The notes under the pieces are model-generated. The model saw only the letters and a list, made by a program, of their open reading frames with translations, had not been told where the DNA came from and made no database searches. Below are positions 58,104 to 64,000 of a DNA stretch of 64,000 nucleotides, one piece after another; within the stretch, counting starts at the first letter, position 1, and each line of letters begins with the position of its first letter. Made by a program: the position numbers and the translations under genes. Location: positions 3,209,946-3,273,945 of the forward strand of contig NZ_JAAATZ010000001.1 of NCBI RefSeq assembly GCF_010119235.1, read 5' to 3'. Source of the DNA: Flavobacterium phycosphaerae. GTDB lineage: Bacteria > Bacteroidota > Bacteroidia > Flavobacteriales > Flavobacteriaceae.

Positions 58104-61100
58104 TATTCTTTCCCTCCAACTTTTACATTACCACTTCGCGTCTCTTGAATGGTGAAAACTCCTTTTTCAGTTTCTTTTTTGATCCGGATCAATCCACCTT
58201 CCGGATCATACTCATAAAAGGTTGAATAGTTGTTTTCATCAAGTTCAGCCATCAAGCGCTGGGTCTTTTGATCATAAACAAAACTTTTCATATTCCCTTT
58301 AGTTGGCAGAACCCTAACATCATCAAAATAAGACATTACTTTTTCAAACCTTGACTCATTTTTAAGCTCTAGTATCATATCTCCAACTCGTATAGTTTCA
58401 TCACCTGGCACAGTAATTTCACCTATAATTCTTTGCCAGCCATCTATAATATCACCTGTAGGTCTGAAAGTATAGATGTAGGGATTATCAAACAAATCAT
58501 TAGAATTCTCGTGTTTAAATGAAACATTGATATAACTATTAACATAAGTTTTAAATTGTTTCTTTGGATTATCATTTGACTCTTCTTTTACCCATCCACT
58601 TACCAAATATTTTTCTCCTTTTAATAGTCCAAAAGAGGCACAATCAATACAGGGAGGATCACAGCCTTCACCGTCATTAATTATAGTCAATTTTCTGGCG
58701 TTGGCATGAACTACACACTGACCCAAATTATCTTTCGCATTATAAATAAAGGAATTGTAAGATGGCCCTGTGTCGCCTGAAACTTTGGCAGAGTATATAA
58801 CTTCAACATAATCTCCCGGGTGCAAAACATGACCTGCTGATGAGAAATTAATCCTCATCCAGTTTGTTGAATTCCCAAAACTAGGCAACCATGGCGAGCT
58901 AGTCCCGCTTCCTGGTGGACAATTAGCTAAATTGTCCCGTAACATATTTATTACATCATTATTATAACTTACCACAGGTGGTTGAACAAAAGATGTATTA
59001 GTAGTAATAGTTGGTGGACCTGTTGTGTTAAAATAATTAATATAAGTATTACCATCTGATCCACGAGGTGTATGATCACTTTCAAATTGATCACCGGGTT
59101 GCGGTTTTAAATTTAATAAATCATAGAGAGTCATATTTTCTGAACCGTCATTAAAAACCAGCATTTTAAAGTCAATCTTATCACCATTTCGTACTTTCTG
59201 TATTATTGGCACTGGAGGTTCTGTTAAAGTAGCAGAATCATCACTTAACCAAGTCGTAAATTTTCTACATTTTACAAACATTTTATTACTTAAATGAAAT
59301 AACGACTTAATGGTCATGTTTGCTTGTAAATAAGCATCACTAACTAAAGAGGTTCCATTAGAATTCTTGACGTAAGCTTGATTCACAATTTGGGTTTGAG
59401 CCATAAGACTATTCTTTGCCTGCACCTTAAACTCAATATACAAGGTTTTGTTTGCAAGGCAATTTCCTGATGGAAAATTAATATTTTCAACTTTTAGTTG
59501 GGTCGAAGTAGGTCCATTCGTTATTGTAACCAAAGGAGCAACTGCCCCCATATCAGGAATGTTCATAGTATTACCTGTCAAAATGGTAAAACTTGATTCA
59601 TGAGGATTTGGATCAGTTGTGTATATGTACTTTATTGGACCTAAAAAAACAAGTTTATTACTTAAATCATCCAATATTTTTACATTTGAAACACCTGTAT
59701 TAGAAATATTTTTCACATTTATTCTATAACTAAAAACTTCGCCAGGAGAACCATCATTAACCGAACCAAAAAGGGCTGGTGTTCCTGAAGAATTTAGCAC
59801 CTCACTTTCATCTGGATTATAGCGAATAATATACTTATTAGCTGTTAATTGTTGACTGCATGAAGCAACTGTTGAATATCCAGCTCCATTGGAAGAATTA
59901 TGGGCAGTGTCAATAGTATCATAATAAAGATGACAATAAAAAGGCACCTGACCCGAAGGTGGACTAAGCAAATTATATCGATATGAAATATTGAAATTTA
60001 AGGTTAGTGGTTCGTTAGGAATAGTACAATTATAAGTCCATTTAACTTTTGTAGTGGCTAAAGGAGTTGAGGAAGGCGCATACGGTACATAATTACCTGA
60101 TGAATTTAAATATTCAACTACAGGAGTAATACCACAGGCGGTTGGTGGTGAGTTCGTAATTGAATTTATAAGAAAACCAGAGGGCACATCAGCTATAAAA
60201 AATATCCTGTTATAATTACTTCCAGGCGTAATACTTACATTATAAGTTGCAGTCAAATAATTAGAAACATTGCAAACACTAGGACAAGGCAACGTGGGTG
60301 CTGTAACCGCAATATTTGATCCTCCTCCTCCGTTACAATCAGTACAATTAACACCCGATAATGACGTTGTAAACTCATGGCTTAGCGATTGATATGTTAA
60401 ATTACTTCCACAATTGGAAGGTTTTTGACCAGTTGCGTATGTTATAGGCTTGAAAAATGGAGTGCTATTGCAGATATTACATGGGTATTTAACATAAACA
60501 TAAAAGGTTAAAGGATACGACCAAATAGTCATAGGTAGTGGAGTACTAGGATTAGTAAATACATTCCAACTTATGGTTTGCGAATTTGGTGGACTTGAAC
60601 CTGAAGGAGGTAATAATGCAATCGGATTATTGAAATCTAAATTCTGATTATATACACCAATTACCGTCGCACATGACGACAATTGCAAAAAAGCTTTAGC
60701 ATTAGTATAATTAAGACAATTCCCGGGATTCGCAATTCGATACTTATACTTAACAACTGTACCAGCACAAATATTTGTAGTATTAGTCGGCTCAACCTGT
60801 GATAAATCTGTATCTAGTTTATCTGTATTGTTAATTGTCAGCAAAGGCGATTGATAAACTGCAGGACTTGGCGAACAAGTTCCGTCATAAGTACTTAAAG
60901 TAGCTATCAATGACTGAGCAGTAAAACATTCTCCAGTTGGCACATAAAAAGTAATATTAAAATTTAAGATACCACTAGTAGTGCTATTTATATTTGATAT
61001 TGTAACAGTTCTGTTATAAATATTATTATTATCCTGACTAACGGAAGCCCCCGTAGGAAGTTGCGATGAAGAATAAATCAAACTTCCTGAATTAAATACA

Positions 61101-61288
61101 ATCTTTTGATAACAACTTGAAGATGATGGTAAATTAATATTAAAGCTTAAAGCAAGGGAAGTTCCTCCAGTCAAGGTAGTTGGACTACTAATATTTGGAC
61201 TACTTGTCAATAAAGCAATAGTATTAGATTGTCCATGAGCCAATAAAGTTACAAATAGGATCGTTATTGATAAAACTAGTTTTTTCAT
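58103..61288 (-). CDS. Large secreted DUF11-like repeat protein with a YD-like C-terminus
   Basis: A 1061-aa exported protein (signal peptide to LLAHGQS). It is Ser/Thr/Pro/Asn-rich with beta-sandwich repeats of the DUF11 type, e.g. FSYRINVKNISNTGVSNVKI with LDDLSNKLVFLGPI, and VDFKMLVFNDGSENMTLYDL-like units. A CBM-like region (FGLLKGEKYLVSGWVKEESN ... SYFDDVRVLP) follows. The last ~60 residues are YD-like (SFVYDQKTQRLMAELDENNY, FYEYDPEGGLIRIKKETEKG). This same tail is common in Bacteroidota proteins encoded before Rhs genes. It begins two bases after the stop of the upstream ORF. Confidence 0.75.
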   Translation of the reverse strand: MKKLVLSITILFVTLLAHGQSNTIALLTSSPNISSPTTLTGGTSLALSFNINLPSSSSCYQKIVFNSGSLIYSSSQLPTGASVSQDNNNIYNRTVTISNINSTTSGILNFNITFYVPTGECFTAQSLIATLSTYDGTCSPSPAVYQSPLLTINNTDKLDTDLSQVEPTNTTNICAGTVVKYKYRIANPGNCLNYTNAKAFLQLSSCATVIGVYNQNLDFNNPIALLPPSGSSPPNSQTISWNVFTNPSTPLPMTIWSYPLTFYVYVKYPCNICNSTPFFKPITYATGQKPSNCGSNLTYQSLSHEFTTSLSGVNCTDCNGGGGSNIAVTAPTLPCPSVCNVSNYLTATYNVSITPGSNYNRIFFIADVPSGFLINSITNSPPTACGITPVVEYLNSSGNYVPYAPSSTPLATTKVKWTYNCTIPNEPLTLNFNISYRYNLLSPPSGQVPFYCHLYYDTIDTAHNSSNGAGYSTVASCSQQLTANKYIIRYNPDESEVLNSSGTPALFGSVNDGSPGEVFSYRINVKNISNTGVSNVKILDDLSNKLVFLGPIKYIYTTDPNPHESSFTILTGNTMNIPDMGAVAPLVTITNGPTSTQLKVENINFPSGNCLANKTLYIEFKVQAKNSLMAQTQIVNQAYVKNSNGTSLVSDAYLQANMTIKSLFHLSNKMFVKCRKFTTWLSDDSATLTEPPVPIIQKVRNGDKIDFKMLVFNDGSENMTLYDLLNLKPQPGDQFESDHTPRGSDGNTYINYFNTTGPPTITTNTSFVQPPVVSYNNDVINMLRDNLANCPPGSGTSSPWLPSFGNSTNWMRINFSSAGHVLHPGDYVEVIYSAKVSGDTGPSYNSFIYNAKDNLGQCVVHANARKLTIINDGEGCDPPCIDCASFGLLKGEKYLVSGWVKEESNDNPKKQFKTYVNSYINVSFKHENSNDLFDNPYIYTFRPTGDIIDGWQRIIGEITVPGDETIRVGDMILELKNESRFEKVMSYFDDVRVLPTKGNMKSFVYDQKTQRLMAELDENNYSTFYEYDPEGGLIRIKKETEKGVFTIQETRSGNVKVGGKE

Positions 61289-61290
61289 AT

Positions 61291-64000
61291 CTATTGTTTC
61301 TTTTTAGTTGAGGAATTGATTGTCGTCTTAGCCTTTTCAAAAGACTTATTTCTTGTTCCTTCTGTATCAGCATCAATAGGACACCCATCAACTCTTCTTA
61401 TAAATTGTACACTACGACCAGGGTAAACAGCAACACTATTGTTTCCTGTATGAGATTTTTTATCTGTTATATAAGCATTGTCTTTATCATAAACTCCTTG
61501 AGAAAAACCAAAATGAGGCTTTAGAGATGCCGATTGATTAAGTAAAATATTCATAGGATCATAATCTTCAAAACCATCAAATCCAATTTCTCTATACTTT
61601 GCATTTGAAACAACTGCCATAGGTAACGTATATCGATATCCATATTGGGCAGAAGAAAATCTTTTTAATGCATCCATATTTTCAAGTTCAACGCCATATG
61701 GACTGAACATTGTAACTTGGCTCGCAAAAGTCCAACCAGCCATGTCTATATACCAATCCTGACTTTTCAATTTATAAAATGGGCTGAATTTTTTGAAAAA
61801 ACCTGTTTTACGTCTATTGGTAGTTTCAAAATTATTACGTCCCGTTAAGTATGCATAAGACTTAATTGCTCTCCAATCACCTTTAATATTATACAAATAT
61901 GGGTTTACTGGAGTTTCAGGAATAGCGTTCAAAAAACCGTATTCATTAGGTAGATTATTTTCGCATTGTGATTTCCAATCATCACTATATTCAATAGCAT
62001 TGGCATTGATACCTTAACACTAGTCACATCATTACTGCTGTCATAACCAAATGAATCATTTCCTAATTGGGATCTTAAATTTCCGTTTATATCTAAAATA
62101 GGGTTCTTCATTAATGTGATTGATGCCATAGCTAACATTTGCTGATTTCTATTTCCAGAACGAATAATTTTAAAATGCAAATCGGAAGGCTGATTGGATG
62201 AATCTATAATTTCACCAGATTTATTCATTAGTCTAATATGATTGCTACTAATAGCATAAACCCAAAGTTTTGTATTTAATCCATTGTCATCAAAGAATAA
62301 CTCATCACCTACTTTAAAAAACTTATTGATATTATTAGCAGGTACTAAAGGTGAATAACCATTAAGATAAAAATAAGAATCACCTGAAGTAATAGTTTCT
62401 GCTAATTTGCCTGATAAATCATATTTTCAGAAGCCATTCCCATATTTTTATAGTACCAATAGGATGGGAAATTAAAACTATAGTACTTCTCATCAAATTC
62501 GTTTATAGTTTGAGTAAGCAACACTTGACCTGTTTTTGCATCCCAAGCAAGATTTTTGGTTGCAATTCGCGACCCTAAATCATAGGCAACTGTTTCAACC
62601 AAACAGCTGTTTTATGAATTACTTTAGTAGTTGTAGCGGTTCTTAACTGTGATTCGTTATACGCCTCTCTCGGCAAAACAATAGGAACAAAAACAGGCCA
62701 GATACCTGCTAAGAATGAGGCTATATTAGCATCAAATCCATAGGATTGAGTTACCGTTCTACTTTCATTAAAATCATTAATCACATCATAATTAATTCCA
62801 AGTAGTGATTTTCATTAATTTTCCCATGTTCATCTATAGTGGTGAACACACTACTTAATTTTCCAGTAGAATCAACGTTATAATTGTAATCTACCCTTGA
62901 AATTGGAGAATTTTGATTTTCTGCATACACTTTTGCGATTTAACCTTTCCATCCATATCATTAGTCTCAATAGTAAAACCTTGTGAGGCTGTTAAATGAC
63001 TTTGAGCATAAACACTTAACATTTTAATAATGGACTTTATAATCGTAGAGTCTTACATCATAATCTGTATAATCAACTATAGTAGGAAAATCTTTAGTGG
63101 TATAATGTTCCGTTACAACCTTTCCTGTTGCGTGTTTTTTTATGAATTTATTATCATCAAATTCATTTTTCTTATTTAAATTAGTAACGGTAACTCTGAG
63201 TAAGTAACTTTTGGGCAAGGGAAAAAATTCTCACCAAAAGGTTTTCTACATAATAGTTTCCCTAGGAGCTCCTATTCTCTCTGCATAATTTGATTGTCAT
63301 TACCATAAAAAGTTCTACAAAAGGATTTTCAGGTGAAGCATTAGGCTCAAATGTAGCGACACCACTTGACCCAACACCGTCTTCCAATGTATAGGTATAT
63401 TCTTGTCCGTACATTTCTCCATAAATAGGATTGTCCTCATTATTCATGACATCCCAATTATCGCTTAATTCAATTTTCTTAACCTTAAGCCTCCACCAAA
63501 TTTTTACCAATAGGATTTTCCAATCTAATCCATGATCTCGCTTTATCGAATTTTCAGCACAATGCTTTAATTCTAAAGCTCTATTTGGTCCGTAAAATTT
63601 CAGCCATCGAACCAATACTATACACTAGATTTTTAACAATTGATACAAATCCAGCGCTAACTTCATCTCCACCACCATAAACAAATCTATTCAAGTAAGT
63701 CTTCCGTATCCCCAACCCGATTTGCTATAGGGTTAACCTCATCACTGCCTGTAAATCCTCCATCTTTTCTTAAAAATTTTAGGGGGAGGGAAAAACGCCA
63801 TCATTAACTTGCATGTCTTGGATTCTTTTTTGGTCAATTTCAAAATAACCGGAAACATAATCATAACTTGATGCATGCATACTAATTAAAAATTTGAAGT
63901 AAATAGGTTTATACATGTTTCAGACAAGTAATTATCTTTAATTGTTGAACAGTTATACTAGGATTGTTAGTTTGTACATAGATAAATCTATTATGTCCTC
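61291..64000 (-). pseudogene. 3' part of a giant Rhs-associated protein gene, many frameshifts, 5' end outside the window
   Basis: One long coding region is broken into pieces (61291-61932, 61929-62228 with unlabelled continuation to 62400, 62402-62602, 62575-62784, 63024-63218, 63262-63615 and more up to 64000). Adding single bases near 62010, 62425 and 62597 joins neighbours smoothly, and several more are needed further up. The pieces read as one conserved protein: GGFTGSDEVNPIANRVGD, YGQEYTYTLEDGVGSSGVA, KHATGKVVTEHYTTKDFPT, LGSRIATKNLAWDAKTGQVL, NEFDEKYYSFNFPSYWYY, then FKIIRSGNRNQQMLAMASIT and NPYLYNIKGDWRAIKSYAYL. Proteins like this commonly precede Rhs genes in Bacteroidota. Frequent missing bases suggest poor sequence at a contig end. 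Confidence 0.75.

Overview
The window looks like a chromosomal segment of a Bacteroidota bacterium of the Flavobacteriaceae type. The evidence is low GC, a SprB-like repeat adhesin with a type IX secretion (T9SS) C-terminal sorting domain, a DUF4834 protein, YfhO-type and GNAT families common in flavobacteria, a split transketolase, and promoters fitting the Bacteroidota consensus TTTG-N19/20-TAnnTTTG. All calls come from reading the sequence by eye; no database search was run.

Layout. (1) 0.1-20.2 kb is mostly core: the repeat adhesin, an acetyltransferase/outer-membrane protein pair, a YfhO / glycosyltransferase / flippase surface-glycan operon, a single-domain response regulator, the two transketolase subunits, an FKBP-like lipoprotein, an S4 RNA-binding protein, a phosphoribosyltransferase and shikimate kinase. 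(2) 20.3-20.6 kb is a tRNA cluster (Lys, Lys, Leu). (3) 20.7-30.3 kb is an AT-rich accessory island downstream of tRNA-Leu. It holds an excisionase-like protein, several unrecognised genes, a strongly folded non-coding element, and a Gabija-like defence pair (OLD/TOPRIM nuclease plus UvrD-like helicase) whose nuclease is broken by two A-tract frameshifts. (4) 30.3-41.8 kb is one long minus-strand operon for a type II secretion / type IV pilus-like machine: secretin, GspE ATPase, GspF platform, prepilin peptidase, four prepilin-like proteins, GspL/M-like proteins and a lipoprotein. (5) 41.9-64 kb is a giant Rhs/YD-repeat locus read on the minus strand.

The most interesting structure is at 41,965-46,503. 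A perfect 60-bp inverted repeat lies inside the conserved Rhs core of the expressed Rhs gene (46,444-46,503, minus strand) and at the 5' edge of a start-less, promoter-less Rhs C-terminal cassette in opposite orientation (41,965-42,024, plus strand). Beyond the 60 bp the two copies are clearly diverged. Between the repeats sit the two alternative C-terminal tips, each with its own downstream gene, arranged tail to tail around a tyrosine recombinase gene (44,132-45,175). Flipping the 4.4 kb between the repeats would keep the reading frame and swap the Rhs tip and its partner gene. I read this as a candidate recombinase-driven tip-switching system.

Sequence quality matters here. Several genes (OLD nuclease, GspL-like gene, the giant gene at 61.3-64 kb, and the junction of the two Rhs ORFs) are restored by adding single bases, often in homopolymers. 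This suggests base under-calling in the assembly rather than true decay, at least in part.
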